Below are positions 39,741 through 54,125 of a stretch of DNA of 64,000 bases, piece after piece. The position numbers and the translations under genes were made by a program. The stretch is from assembly GCA_023614405.1 (NCBI GenBank), contig JAJUPC010000223.1, positions 1 through 64,000 on the forward strand, given 5' to 3'. Source of the DNA: Avena insularis (Eukaryota > Streptophyta > Magnoliopsida > Poales > Poaceae). The notes beneath the pieces were generated by a model. The model searched no databases, had not been told where the DNA came from, and was given only the letters and a program-made list of their open reading frames with translations. Every line of letters starts with the position of its first letter. Position 1 is the stretch's first letter.

Positions 39741-42700
39741 CATGTGGTTTAGGAAAAAAGACACATGCAATGACTTTGGTGGTGGTTTAGGAAAGGAACA
39801 CACATGCAATGACTCAGGTGGTGGTTTAGGAAAGGAAGACACATGCAATGACCCTGGTGGATCCATGTGGTTTAGGAAAATAAGACACATGCAATGACTC
39901 TAGTGGTGGTTTAGGAAAGGAACACACATGCAATGACTCTGGTGGTGGTTTAAGAAAGGAACACACATGTAATGACACTGGTGGATCCATGTGGTTTAGG
40001 AAAACAAGACACATGCAATGACTCCGATTGTGGTTTAGGAAAGGAACACACATTCAATGACTCTTGTGGATCCATGTGGTTTAGGAAAAGAACTCAAATG
40101 CAATGACTCTAGTGGTGGTTTAAGAAAGCACCACACATGCAATGACACTCCTGGATCCATGTGGTTTAGGAAAATAAGACACATGCAATGACTCTCATGG
40201 TAGTTTTGGAAAGGAGCACACATGCAATGACTCTACTAGATCCATGTGGTTTAGGAAAAGAAAACACATGCAATGACTCTGGTGGTGGTTTAGGAAAGGA
40301 AGACAAATACAATGACTCTGGTGGATCCATGTGGTTTAGGAAAAGAAGACACATGCAATGACTTTGGTGGTTGTTTAGGATAGGAACACACATGCAATTA
40401 CTATAGTTGTGGTTTAGGAAAAGAACACACATTCAATGAGTCTGGTGGTTGTTTAGGAAAGGAACACATATGCAATGACTCCGGTGGTGGTTTAGGAAAG
40501 GATTCAGATGCAATGACTCTGGTGGATCCATGTGGTTTAGGAAAAAAGACACATGCAATGACTCTAGTGGTGGTTTAGGAAAGGAACACACATGCAATGA
40601 CTCTGGTGGTGGTTTAGGAAAGGAAGACACATGCAATGACTCTGGTGGATCCATGTGGTTTAGGAAAAGAAGACACATGCAATGACTCTGGTGGTGGTTT
40701 AAGAAAGGAACACACATGTAATGACACTGGTGGATCCATGTGGTTAAGGAAAACAAGACACATGCAATGACTCCGGTGGTGGTTTAGGAAAGGAACACAC
40801 ATGTAATGACTCTGGTGGTGGGTTGAGAAAGGAAGACACATGCAATGACTCTGGTGGATCCATGTGGTTTAGGAAAAGAACACAAATGCAATGACTCTGA
40901 TGGTGGTTTAGGAAAGGAAGACACATGCAATGACTCTGGTGGTGGTTTAGGAAAGGAACACAGATGCAATGACTCTGGTGGTGGGATGAGAAAGGAAGAC
41001 ACATGCAATGACTCTAGTGCATCCATGTGGTTTAGGAAAAGAAGACACATGTAATGACTCTAGTGGTGGTTTAGGAAAAGGAACACACATGCAATGACTC
41101 TGGTGGTGGTTTAAGAAAGGAACACACATGCAATGACACTGGTGGATCCATGTGCTTTAGGAAAATAACACACATCCAATGACTCTGGTGGTGGTTTAGG
41201 AAAGGAACACACATGCAATGGCTCTGGTGGTCGTTTTGGAAAGGAACACACATGCAATGACTCTGGTGGTGGTTTAGGAAAGTAAGACACATGTAATGAC
41301 TCTGGTGGTGGTTTACAAAAAGAAGACACATGCAATGACTTTGGTGGTGGTTTAGGAAAGGAACACACATGCAATTACTATAGTTGTGGTTTAAGAAAAG
41401 AACACTATTCAATGAGTCTGGTGGTTGTTTAGGAAAGGAACACACATGCAATGACTCCGACGGTGGTTTAGGAAAGGAACACACATGCAATGACTCTGGT
41501 GGATCCATGTGATTTAGGAATAAAGACACATGCAATGACTTTGGTGGTGGTTTAGGAAAGGAACACACATGCAATGACTCTGGTGGTGGTTTAGGAAAGG
41601 AAGACACATGCAATGACTCTGGTGGATCCATGTGGTTTAGGAAAAGAAGACACATGCAATGACTCCGGTGGTGGTTTAGGAAAGGAACACACATGCAATG
41701 ACTCTGGTGCTGGTTTAAGAAAGGAACACACATGTAATGACACTGGTGGATCCATGTGGTTTAGGAAAACAAGACACATGCAATGACTCCGATGGTGGTT
41801 TAGGAAAGGAACACACATTCAATGACTCTTCTGGATCCATGTGGTTTAGGAAAAGAACACAAATGCAATGACTCTAGTGGTGGTTTAAGAAAGCACCACA
41901 CATGCAATGGCGCTCCTGGATCCATGTGGTTTAGGAAAATAAGACACATGCAATGACTCTGATGGTAGTTTTGGAAAGGAGCACACATGCAATGACTCTA
42001 CTGGATCCATGTGGTTTAGGAAAAGAAAACACATGCAATGACTCTGGTGGTGGTTTAGGAAAGGAAGACACATACAATGACTCAGGTGGATCCATGTGGT
42101 TTAGGAAAAGAAGACACATGCAATGACTTTGGTGGTGGTTTAGGAAAGTAACACACATGCAATTACTATAGTTATGGTTTAGGAAAAGAACACACATTCA
42201 ATGAGTCTGGTGGTTGTTTAGGAAAGGAACACACATGCAATGACTCCGGTGGTAGTTTAGGAAAGGATTCAGATGCAATGACTCTGGTGGATCCATGTGG
42301 TTTAGGAAAAAAGACACATGCAATGACTCTGGTGGTGGTTTAGGAAAGGAACACACATGCAATGACTCTGGTGGTGGTTTAGGAAAGGAAGACACATGCA
42401 ATGACTCTGGTGGATCCATGTGGTTTAGGAAAAGAAGACACATGCAATGACTCTGGTGGTGGTTTAGGAAAGGAACACACATGCAATGACTCTGGTGGTG
42501 GTTTAAGAAAGGAACACACATGTAATGACACTGGTGGATCCATGTGGTTTAGGAAAACAAGACACATGCAATGACTCCGGTGGTGGTTTAGGAAAGGAAC
42601 ACACATGCAATGACTCTGGTGGTGGGTTGAGAAAGGAAGACACATGCAATGACTCTGGTGCATCCATGTGGTTTAGGAAAAGAAGACACATGTAATGACT

Positions 42701-45640
42701 CTGGTGGTGGTTTAGGAAAAGGAACACACATGCAATGACTCTGGTGGTGGTTTAAGAAAGGAACATACATGTAATGACACTGGTGGATCCATGTGGTTTA
42801 GGAAAACAAGACACATGCAATGACTCCGGTGGTGGTTTAGGAAAGGAACACACGTTCAATGACTCTGGTGGATCCATGTGGTTTAGGAAAAGAACACAAA
42901 TGCAATGAATCTGGTGGTGGTTTAGGAAAGGAAGACAGATGCAATGACTCTGGTGGTGGTTTAGGAAAGGAACACACATGCAATGACTCTGGTGGTGGGT
43001 TGAGAAAGGAAGACACATGCAATGACTCTGGTGCATCCATGTGGTTTAGGAAAAGAAGACACATGTAATGACTCTGGTGGTGGTTTAGGAAAAGGAACAC
43101 ACATGCAATGACTCTGGTGGTGGTTTAAGAAAGGAACATACATGTAATGACACTGGTGGATCCATGTGGTTTAGGAAAACAAGACACATGCAATGACTCC
43201 GGTGGTGGTTTAGGAAAGGAACACACATTCAATGACTCTGGTGGATCCATGTGGTTTAGGAAAAGGACACAAATGCAATGACTCTAGTGGTGGTTTAAGA
43301 AAGGACCACACATGCAATGACACTCCTGGATCCATGTGGTTTAGGAAAATAAGACACATGCAATGACTCTGGTGGTGGTTTAGGAAAGGAACACACATGC
43401 AATGACTACGTGGATGCATGTGGTTTAGGAAAGAAGACACATGCAATGACTCTGGTGGTGGTTTAGGAAAGAACACATGCAATGACTCTGGTGGATGCAT
43501 GTGGTTTAGGAAAAGAAGACACATACAATGATTTTTGTGGTGGTTTAGTAAAGGAACACACATGCAATTACTATAGATGTGGTTTAGGAAAAGAACACAC
43601 ATTCAATGAGTCTGGTGGTTGTTTAGGAAAGGAACACACATGCAATGACACTGGTGGATCTATGTGGTTTAGGAAAACAAGACACATGCAATGACTCCGG
43701 TGGTGGTTTAGGAAAGGAACACACATCCAATGACTCTGGTGGATCCATGTGGTTTAGGAAAAGAACACAAATGCAATGACTCTAGTGGTGGTTTAAGAAA
43801 GGACCACACATGCAATGACACTCCTGTATCCATGTGGTTTAGGAAAATAAGACACATGCAATGACTCGATGGTAGTTTTGGAAAGGAGCACATGCAATGA
43901 CTCTACTGGATCCATGTGGTTTAGGAAAAGAAAACACATGCAATGACTCTGGTGGTGGTTTAGGAAAGGAAGACACATACAATGACTCTGGTGGATCCAT
44001 GTGGTTTAGGAAAAGAAGACACATGTAATGACTCTGGTGGTGGTTTAGGAAAGGAACACACATGCAATGACTCTGGTGGATGCATGTGGTTTAGGAAAAG
44101 AAGACACATGCAATGACTCTAGCGGTGGTTTAGAAAAGGAACACAGATGCAATGACTCTGGTGGTGGTTTAGGAAAGGATCACACATGCAATGACTCTGG
44201 TGGTGGTTTTCGAAAGGAACACACATGCAATGACTCTAGTGGTGTTTTAGGAAAGGAAGACACATGCAATGACTCTGGTGGTGGTTTAGGAAAGGAACAC
44301 ACATGCAATGACTCTGGTGGTGGGATGAGAAAGGAAGACACATGCAATGACTCTGGTGCATCCATGTGGTTTAGGAAAAGAAGACACATGTAATGACTCT
44401 AGTGGTGGTTTAGTAAAAGGAACACACATGCAATGACTCTGGTGGTGGTTTACGAAAGGAACACACATGCAATGACACTGGTGGATCCATGTGCTTTAGG
44501 AAAATAACACACATGTAATGACTCTGGTGGTGGTTTAGGAAAGGAACACAGATGCAATGACTCTGGTGGTCGTTTTGGAAAGGAACACACATGCAATGAC
44601 TCTGGTGGTGGTTTAGGAAAGTAAGACACATGTAATGACTCTGGTGGTGGTTTAGAAAAACAAGACACATGCAATGACTTTGGTGGTGGTTTAGGAAAGG
44701 AACACACATGCAATTACTATAGTTGTGGTTTAAGAAAAGAACACATATTCAATGAGTCTGGTGGTTGTTTAGGAAAGGAACACACATGCAATGACTCCGG
44801 CGGTGGTTTAGGAAAGGAACACACATGCAATGACTCTAGTGGATCCATGTGGTTTAGGAAAACAAGACACATGCAATGACTCTAGTGGTGGTTTAGGAAA
44901 GGAACACACATGCAATGACTCTGGTGGATGCATGTGGTTTAGGAAAAGAAGACACATGCAATGACTCTAGCGGTGGTTTAGAAAAGGAACACACATGCAA
45001 TGACTCTGGTGGTGTTTTAGGAAAGGATCACACATGCAATGACTCTGGTGGTGGTTTTCGAAAGGAACACACATGCAATGACTCTAGTGGTGTTTTAGGA
45101 AAGGAAGACACATGCAATGACTCTGGTGGTGGTTTAGGAAAGGAACACATGCAATGACTCGTGGTGGGATGAAAGGAAGACACATGCAATGACTCTGGTG
45201 CATCCATGTGGTTTAGGAAAAGAAGACACATGTAATGACTCTAGTGGTGGTTTAGGAAAAGGAACACACATGCAATGACTCTGGTGGATCCATGTGCTTT
45301 AGGAAAATAACACACATGCAATGACTCTGGTGGTGGTTTAGGAAAGGAACACACATGCAATGACTCTGGTGGTCGTTTTGGAAAGGAACACACTTGCAAT
45401 GACTCTGGTGGTGGTTTAGGAAAGTAAGACACATGTAATGACTCTGGTGGTGGTTTAAAAAAACAAGACACATGCAATGACTTTGGTGGTGGTTTAGGAA
45501 AGGAACACACATGCAATTACTATAGTTGTGGTTTAAGAAAAGAACACACATTCAATGAGTCTGGTGGTTGTTTAGGAAAGGAACACACATGCAATGACTC
45601 CGGCGGTGGTTTAGGAAAGGAACACACATGCAATGACTCT
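39741..45640 (+). repeat. 5.9-kb higher-order repeat, copy 2
   Basis: The second copy keeps the sub-type order of copy 1. The plus-strand readings at 38160-38486 and 44067-44393 differ by one residue, and minus-strand blocks such as 35161-35823 and 41071-41733 match closely. Part of this copy was duplicated again at 3.36 kb, and its first part reappears from about 48.6 kb, so 39.3-42.9 kb matches 48.6-52.0 kb at an offset of 9,229-9,273. Confidence 0.86.
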
Positions 45641-48600
45641 GGTGGATCCATGTGGTTTAGGAAAAAAGACACATGCAATGACTTTGGTGGTGGTTTAGGA
45701 AAGGAACACACATGCAATGACTCAGGTGGTGGTTTAGGAAAGGAAGACACATGCAATGACCCTGGTGGATCCATGTGGTTTAGGAAAAGAAGACACATGC
45801 AATGACTCCAGTGGTGGTTTAGGAAAGGAACACACATGCAATGACTCTGGTGGTGGTTTAAGAAAGGAACACACATGTAATGACACTGGTGGATCCATGT
45901 GGTTTAGGAAAACAAGACACATGCAATGACTCCGGTGGTGGTTTAGGAAAGGAACACACATGCAATGACTCTGGTGGTGGGTTGAGAAAGGAAGACACAT
46001 GCAATGACTCTGGTGCATCCATGTGGTTTAGGAAAAGAAGACACATGTAATGACTCTGGTGGTGGTTTAGGAAAAGGAACACACATGCAATGACTCTGGT
46101 GGTGGTTTAAGAAAGGAACATACATGTAATGACACTGGTGGATCCATGTGGTTTAGGAAAACAAGACACATGCAATGACTCCGGTGGTGGTTTAGGAAAG
46201 GAACACACGTTCAATGACTCTGGTGGATCCATGTGGTTTAGGAAAAGAACAGAAATGCAATGAATCTGGTGGTGGTTTAGGAAAGGAAGACAGATGCAAT
46301 GACTCTGGTGGTGGTTTAGGAAAGGAACACACATGCAATGACTCTGGTGGATGGTTGAGTATGGAAGACACATGCAATGACACTGGTGAATCCATGTGGT
46401 TTAGGTAAAGAATCCACATGTAATTACTCTGGTGGTGGTTTAGGAAAAGGAACACACATGCAATGACTCTGGTGGTGGTTTAAGAAAGGAACATACATGT
46501 AATGACACTGGTGGATCCATGTGGTTTAGGAAAACAAGACACATGCAATGACTCCGGTGGTGGTTTAGGAAAGGAACACATTCAATGACTCGTGGATCCT
46601 TGTGGTTTTGGATAAGAAGTCAAATGCAATGACTCTAGTGGTGGTTTAAGAAAGGACCACACATGCAATGACACTCCTGGATCCATGTGGTTTAGGAAAA
46701 TAAGACACATGCAATGACTCTGGTGGTGGTTTAGGAAAGGAACACACATGCAATGACTCTGGTGGATGCATGTGGTTTAGGAAAAGAAGACACATGCAAT
46801 GACTCTGGTGGTGGTTTAGGAAAGGAACACACATGCAATGACTCTGGTGGATGCATGTGGTTTAGGAAAAGAAGACACATACAATGATTTTTGTGGTGGT
46901 TTAGTAAAGGAACACACATGCAATTACTATAGCTGTGGTTTAGGAAAAGAACACACATTCAATGAGTCTGGTGGTTGTTTAGGAAAGGAACACACATGCA
47001 ATGACACTGGTGGATCTATGTGGTTTAGGAAAACAAGACACATGCAATGACTCCGGTGGTGGTTTAGGAAAGGAACACACATCCAATGACTCTGGTGGAT
47101 CCATGTGGTTTAGGAAAAGAACACAAATGCAATGACTCTAGTGGTGGTTTAAGAAAGGACCACACATGCAATGACACTCCTGTATCCATGTGGTTTAGGA
47201 AAATAAGACACATGCAATGACTCTGATGGTAGTTTTGGAAAGGAGCACACATGCAATGAATCTACTGGATCCATGTGGTTTAGGAAAAGAAAACACATGC
47301 AATGACTCTGGTGGTGGTTTAGGAAAGGAAGACACATACAATGACTCTGGTGGATCCATGTGGTTTAGGAAAAGAAGACACATGTAATGACTCTGGTGGT
47401 GGTTTAGGAAAGGAACACACATGCAATGACTCTGGTGGATGCATGTGGTTTAGAAAAAGAAGACACATGCAATGACTCTAGCGGTGGTTTAGAAAAGGAA
47501 CACAGATGCAATGACTCTGGTGGTGGTTTAGGAAAGGATCACACATGCAATGACTCTGGTGGTGGTTTTCGAAAGGAACACACATGCAATGACTCTAGTG
47601 GTGTTTTAGGAAAGGAAGACACATGCAATGACTCTGGTGGTGGTTTAGGAAAGGAACACACATGCAATGACTCTGGTGGTGGGATGAGAAAGGAAGACAC
47701 ATGCAATGACTCTGGTGCATCCATGTGGTTTAGGAAAAGAAGACACATGTAATGACTCTAGTGGTGGTTTAGTAAAAGGAACACACATGCAATGACTCTG
47801 GTGGTGGTTTACGAAAGGAACACACATGCAATGACACTGGTGGATCCATGTGCTTTAGGAAAATAACACACATGTAATGACTCTGGTGGTGGTTTAGGAA
47901 AGGAACACAGATGCAATGACTCTGGTGGTCGTTTTGGAAAGGAACACACATGCAATGACTCTGGTGGTGGTTTAGGAAAGTAAGACACATGTAATGACTC
48001 TGGTGGTGGTTTAGAAAAACAAGACACATGCAATGACTTTGGTGGTGGTTTAGGAAAGGAACACACATGCAATTACTATAGTTGTGGTTTAAGAAAAGAA
48101 CACATATTCAATGAGTCTGGTGGTTGTTTAGGAAAGGAACACACATGCAATGACTCCGGCGGTGGTTTAGGAAAGGAACACACATGCAATGACTCTAGTG
48201 GATCCATGTGGTTTAGGAAAAGAAGACACATGCAATGACTCTAGTGGTGGTTTAGGAAAGGAACACACATGCAATGACTCTGGTGGATGCATGTGGTTTA
48301 GGAAAAGAAGACACATGCAATGACTCTAGCGGTGGTTTAGAAAAGGAACACACATGCAATGACTCTGGTGGTGTTTTAGGAAAGGATCACACATGCAATG
48401 ACTCTGGTGGTGGTTTTCGAAAGGAACACACATGCAATGACTCTAGTGGTGTTTTAGGAAAGAAAGATACATGCAATGACTCTGGTGGTGGTTTAGGAAA
48501 GGAACACACATGCAATGACTCTGGTGGTGGGATGAGAAAGGAAGACACATGCAATGACTCTGGTGCATCCATGTGGTTTAGGAAAAGAAGACACATGTAA

Positions 48601-49100
48601 TGACTCTAGTGGTGGTTTAGGAAAAGGAACACACATGCAATGACTCTGGTGGATCCATGTGCTTTAGGAAAATAACACACATGCAATGACTCTGGTGGTG
48701 GTTTAGGAAAGGAACACACATGCAATGACTCTGGTGGTCGTTTTGGAAAGGAACACACATGCAATGACTCTGGTGGTGGTTTAGGAAAGTAAGACACATG
48801 TAATGACTCTGGTGGTGGTTTAGAAAAACAAGACACATGCAATGACTTTGGTGGTGGTTTAGGAAAGGAACACACATGCAATTACTATAGTTGTGGTTTA
48901 AGAAAAGAACACACATTCAATGAGTCTGGTGGTTGTTTAGGAAAGGAACACACATGCAATGACTCCGGCGGTGGTTTAGGAAAGGAACACACATGCAATG
49001 ACTCTGGTGGATCCATGTGGTTTAGGAAAAAAGACACATGCAATGACTTTGGTGGTGGTTTAGGAAAGGAACACACATGCAATGACTCAGGTGGTGGTTT
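42380..49100 (+). repeat. 3.36-kb tandem pair inside the 5.9-kb repeat
   Basis: Bases from 42,380 match those from 45,734 at an offset of 3,355, rising to 3,365 by 45.7/49.1 kb. The GATTTTTGTGGTGG marker is at 43,529 and 46,885, and the 280-bp modules at 44,078 and 44,926 recur at 47,437 and 48,285. The offset grows because the first copy has lost several bases (for example near 43,410, 43,866 and 45,150) that the second retains. Confidence 0.85.
46340..46625 (+). repeat. Stretch with clustered substitutions and deletions
   Basis: The monomers here are unusually altered: GGATGGTTGAGTATGGAAG, GGTGAATCCATG, GGTTTAGGTAAAGAATCC, and then ACTCGTGGATCCTTGTGG with TTTTGGATAAGAAGTC. The sister copy at 42.98-43.27 kb is regular throughout. 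Flanking monomers on both sides are normal. Confidence 0.7.
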
Positions 49101-52050
49101 AGGAAAGGAAGACACATGCAATGACCCTGGTGGATCCATGTGGTTTAGGAAAAGAAGACACATGCAATGACTCCAGTGGTGGTTTAGGAAAGGAACACAC
49201 ATGCAATGACTCTGGTGGTGCTTTAAGAAAGGAACACACATGTAATGACACTGGTGGATCCATGTGGTTTAGGAAAACAAGACACATGCAAAGACTCCGA
49301 TTGTGGTTTAGGAAAGGAACACACATTCAATGACTCTTGTGGATCCATGTGGTTTAGGAAAAGAACTCAAATGCAATGACTCTAGTGGTGGTTTAAGAAA
49401 GCACCACACATGCAATGACACTCCTGGATCCATGTGGTTTAGGAAAATAAGACACATGCAATGACTCTGATGGTAGTTTTGGAAAGGAGCACACATGCAA
49501 TGACTCTACTGGATCCATGTGGTTTAGGAAAAGAAAACACATGCAATGACTCTGGTGGTGGTTTAGGAAAGGAAGACACATACAATGACTCTGGTGGATC
49601 CATGTGGTTTAGGAAAAGAAGACACATGCAATGACTTTGGTGGTTGTTTAGGAAAGGAACACACATGCAATTACTATAGTTGTGGTTTAGGAAAAGAACA
49701 CACATTCAATGAGTCGGTGGTTGTTTAGGAAAGGAACACATTTGCACTGACTCCTGTGTTGGTTTTGTATAGGATTCAGATGCAATGACTCTGGTGGATC
49801 CATGTGGTTTAGGAAAAAAGACACATGCAATGACTCTAGTGGTGGTTTAGGAAAGGAACACACATGCAATGACTCTGGTGGTGGTTTAGGAAAGGAAGAC
49901 ACATGCAATGACTCTGGTGGATCCATGTGGTTTAGGAAAACAAGACACATGCAATGACTCTGGTGGTGGTTTAAGAAAGGAACACACATGTAATGACACT
50001 GGTGGATCCATGTGGTTAAGGAAAACAAGACACATGCAATGACTCGGTGGTGGTTTAGGAAAGAACACATGTAATGACTCTGGTGGTGGGTTGAGAAAGG
50101 AAGACACATGCAATGACTCTGGTGGATCCATGTGGTTTAGGAAAAGAACACAAATGCAATGACTCTGATGGTGGTTTAGGAAAGGAAGACACATGCAATG
50201 ACTCTGGTGGTGGTTTAGGAAAGGAACACAGATGCAATGACTCTGGTGGTGGGATGAGAAAGGAAGACACATGCAATGACTCTGGTGCATCCATGTGGTT
50301 TAGGAAAAGAAGACACATGTAATGACTCTAGTGGTGGTTTAGGAAAAGGAACACACATGCAATGACTCTGGTAGTGGTTTAAGAAAGGAACACACATGCA
50401 ATGACACTGGTGGATCCATGTGCTTTAGGAAAATAACACACATCCAATGACTCTGGTGGTGGTTTAGGAAAGGAACACACATGCAATGGCTCTGGTGGTC
50501 GTTTTGGAAAGGAACACACATGCAATGACTCTGGTGGTGGTTTAGGAAAGTAAGACACATGTAATGACTCTGGTGGTGGTTTAGAAAAAGAAGACACATG
50601 CAATGACTTTGGTGGTGGTTTAGGAAAGGAACACACATGCAATTACTATAGTTGTGGTTTAAGAAAAGAACATTATTCAATGAGTCTGGTGGTTGTTTAG
50701 GAAAGGAACACACATGCAATGACTCCGACGGTGGTTTAGGAAAGGAACACACATCCAATGACTCTGGTGGATCCATGTGGTTTAGGAAAAAAGACACATG
50801 CAATGACTTTGGTGGTGGTTTAGGAAAGGAACACACATGCAATGACTCTGGTGGTGGTTTAGGAAAGGAAGACACATGCAATGACTCTGGTGGATCCATG
50901 TGGTTTAGGAAAAGAAGACACATGCAATGACTCCGGTGGTGGTTTAGGAAAGGAACACACATGCAATGACTCTGGTGGTGGTTTAAGAAAGGAACACACA
51001 TGTAATGACACTGGTGGATCCATGTGGTTTAGGAAAACAAGACACATGCAATGACTCCGATGGTGGTTTAGGAAAGGAACACACATTCAATGACTCTTCT
51101 GGATCCATGTGGTTTAGGAAAAGAACACAAATGCAATGACTCTAGTGGTGGTTTAAGAAAGCACCACACATGCAATGGCGCTCCTGGATCCATGTGGTTT
51201 AGGAAAATAAGACACATGCAATGACTCTGATGGTAGTTTTGGAAAGGAGCACACATGCAATGACTCTACTGGATCCATGTGGTTTAGGAAAAGAAAACAC
51301 ATGCAATGACTCTGGTGGTGGTTTAGGAAAGGAAGACACATACAATGACTCAGGTGGATCCATGTGGTTTAGGAAAGTAACACACATGCAATTACTATAG
51401 TTGTGGTTTAGGAAAAGAACACACATTCAATGAGTCTGGTGGTTGTTTAGGAAAGGAACACACATGCAATGACTCCGGTGGTAGTTTAGGAAAGGATTCA
51501 GATGCAATGACTCTGGTGGATCCATGTGGTTTAGGAAAAAAGACACATGCAATGACTCTGGTGGTGGTTTAGGCAAGGAACACACATGCAATGACTCTGG
51601 TGGTGGTTTAGGAAAGGAAGACACATGCAATGACTCTGGTGGATCCATGTGGTTTAGGAAAAGAAGACACATGCAATGACTCTGGTGGTGGTTTAGGAAA
51701 GGAACACACATGCAATGACTCTGGTGGTGGTTTAAGAAAGGAACACACATGTAATGACACTGGTGGATCCATGTGGTTTAGGAAAACAAGACACATGCAA
51801 TGACTCCGGTGGTGGTTTAGGAAAGGAACACACATGCAATGACTCTGGTGGTGGGTTGAGAAAGGAAGACACATGCAATGACTCTGGTGCATCCATGTGG
51901 TTTAGGAAAAGAAGACACATGTAATGACTCTGGTGGTGGTTTAGGAAAAGGAACACACATGCAATGACTCTGGTGGTGGTTTAAGAAAGGAACATACATG
52001 TAATGACACTGGTGGATCCATGTTGTTTAGGAAAACAAGACACATGCAAT
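48617..52050 (+). repeat. Third representation of the 5.9-kb unit (first ~3.4 kb)
   Basis: From about 48.6 kb the series repeats 39.34-42.8 kb at an offset of 9,273, then 9,268, then 9,229. The final drop of 39 is loss of exactly one monomer near 51,375, where a 46-mer runs straight into GGAAAGTAACAC. Correspondence weakens after 52.05 kb, where the offset to the older copy becomes about 8,856. Confidence 0.82.
49710..49780 (+). repeat. Locally disordered monomers
   Basis: Sequence reads GAGTCGGTGGTTG, then ACACATTTGCACTGACTCC, then TGTGTTGGTTTTGTATAGG before GATTCAGATG. The counterpart at 40.44-40.51 kb is regular. A second short cluster is at about 50,040-50,070, with GACTCGGTGGTGG and AAAGAACACATG, each missing two bases. 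Confidence 0.65.
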
Positions 52051-53360
52051 GACTCCGGTGGTGGTTTAGGAAAGGAACACACATTCAATGACTCTGGTGG
52101 ATCCATGTGGTTTAGGAAAAGAACACAAATGCAATGACTCTAGTGGTGGTTTAAGAAAGGACCACACATGCAATGACACTCCTGGATCCATGTGGTTTAG
52201 GAAAATAAGACACATGCAATGACTCTGGTGGTTTAGGAACGGAACACACATGCAATGACTCTGGTGGATGCATGTGGTTTAGGAAAAGAAGACACATGCA
52301 ATGACTCTGGTGGTGGTTTAGGAAAGGAACACACATGCAATGACTCTGGTGGATGCATGTGGTTTAGGAAAAGAAGACACATACAATAATTTTTGTGGTG
52401 GTTTAGTAAAGGAACACACATGCAATTACTATAGCTGTGGTTTAGGAAAATAACACACATTCAATGAGTCTGGTGGTTGTTTAGGAAAGGAACACACATG
52501 CAATGACTCCGGTGGTGGTTTAGGAAAGGAAGACAGATGCAATGACTCTGGTGGTGGTTTAGGAAAGGAACACACATGCAATGACTCTGGTGGTGGGTTG
52601 AGAAAGGAAGACACATGCAGTGACTCTGGTGCATCCATCTGGCTTAGGAAAAGAAGACACATGTAATGACTTTGGTGGTGGTTTAGGAAAAGGAACACAC
52701 ATGCAATGACTCTGGTGGTGGTTTAAGAAAGGAACACACATGCAATGACACTGGTGGATCCATGTGGTTTAGGAAAATAACACACATGCAATGACTCTGG
52801 TGGTGGTTTAGGAAAGGAACACACATGCAATGACTCTGGTGGTGGTTTTGGAAAGGAACACACATGCAATGACTCTGGTGGTGGTTTAGGAAAGTAAGAC
52901 ACATGTAATGACTCTGGTGGTGGTTTAGAAAACGAAGACACATGCAATGACTTTGGTGGTGGTTTAGGAAAGGAACACACATGCAATTACTATAGTTGTG
53001 GTTTAGGAAAAGAACACACATTCAATGAGTCTGGTTGTTGTTTAGGAAAGGAACACACATGCAATGACTCCGGTGGTGGTTTAGGAAAGGAAGACAGATG
53101 CAATGACTCTGGTGTATCTATGTGGTTTAGGAAAAAAGACACATGCAATGACTCTAGTGGTGGTTTAGGAAAGGAACACACATGCAATGACTCTGGTGGT
53201 GGTTTAGGAAAGGAAGACACATGCAATGACTCTGGTGGATCCATGTGGTTTAGGAAAAGAAGAGACATGCAATGACTCTGGTGGTGGTTTAGGAAAGGAA
53301 CACACATGCAATGACTCTGGTGGTGGTTTAATAAAGGAACACACATGTAATGACACTGGT

Positions 53361-54125
53361 GGATCCATGTGGTTTAGGAAAACAAGACACATGCAATGAC
53401 TCCGGTGGTGGTTTAGGAAAGGAACACACATTCAATGACTCTGGTGGATCCATGTGGTTTAGGAAAATAACACAAATGCAATGACTCTAGTGGTGGTTTA
53501 AGAAAGGACCACACATGCAATGACACTCCTGGATCCATGTGGTTTAAGAAAATAAGACACATGCAATGACTCTGATGGTAGTTTCGGAAAGGAGCACACA
53601 TGCAATGACTCTACTGGATCCATGTGGTTTAGGAAAAGAAAACACATGCAATGACTCTCGTGGTGGTTTAGGAAAGGAACACACATGTAATGACACTGGT
53701 GGATCCATGTGGTTTAGGAAAACAAGACACATGCAATGACTCCGGTGGTGGTTTAGGAAAGGAACACACATTCAATGACTCTGGTGGATCCATGTGGTTT
53801 AGGAAAATAACACAAATGCAATGACTCTAGTGGTGGTTTAAGAAATGACCACACATGCAATGACACTCCTGGATCCATGTGGTTTAGGAAAATAAGACAC
53901 ATGCAATGACTCTGATGGTAGTTTTGGAAAGGAGCACACATGCAATGACTCTACTGGATCCATGTGGTTTAGGAAAAGAAAACACATGCAATGACTCTGG
54001 TGGTGGTTTAGGAAAGGAAGACACATACAATGTCTCTGGTGGATCCATGTGGTTTAGGAAAAGAAGACACATGCAATGACTATGGTGGTGGTTTAGGAAA
54101 GGAACACACATGCAATGACTCTGGT
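53361..54125 (+). repeat. Run of nine 85-bp dimers (46+39)
   Basis: GGATCC or GGATGC starts lie at 53361, 53446, 53531, 53616, 53701, 53786, 53871, 53956, 54041 and 54126, exactly 85 bp apart. The run is a 340-bp four-dimer block present twice, plus one more dimer. The fixed order inside is CACAAATGCAATG, GGACCACACATG, ACACTCCTGGATCC, GATGGTAGTTT, GAGCACACATG, CTACTGGATCC. Confidence 0.95.
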
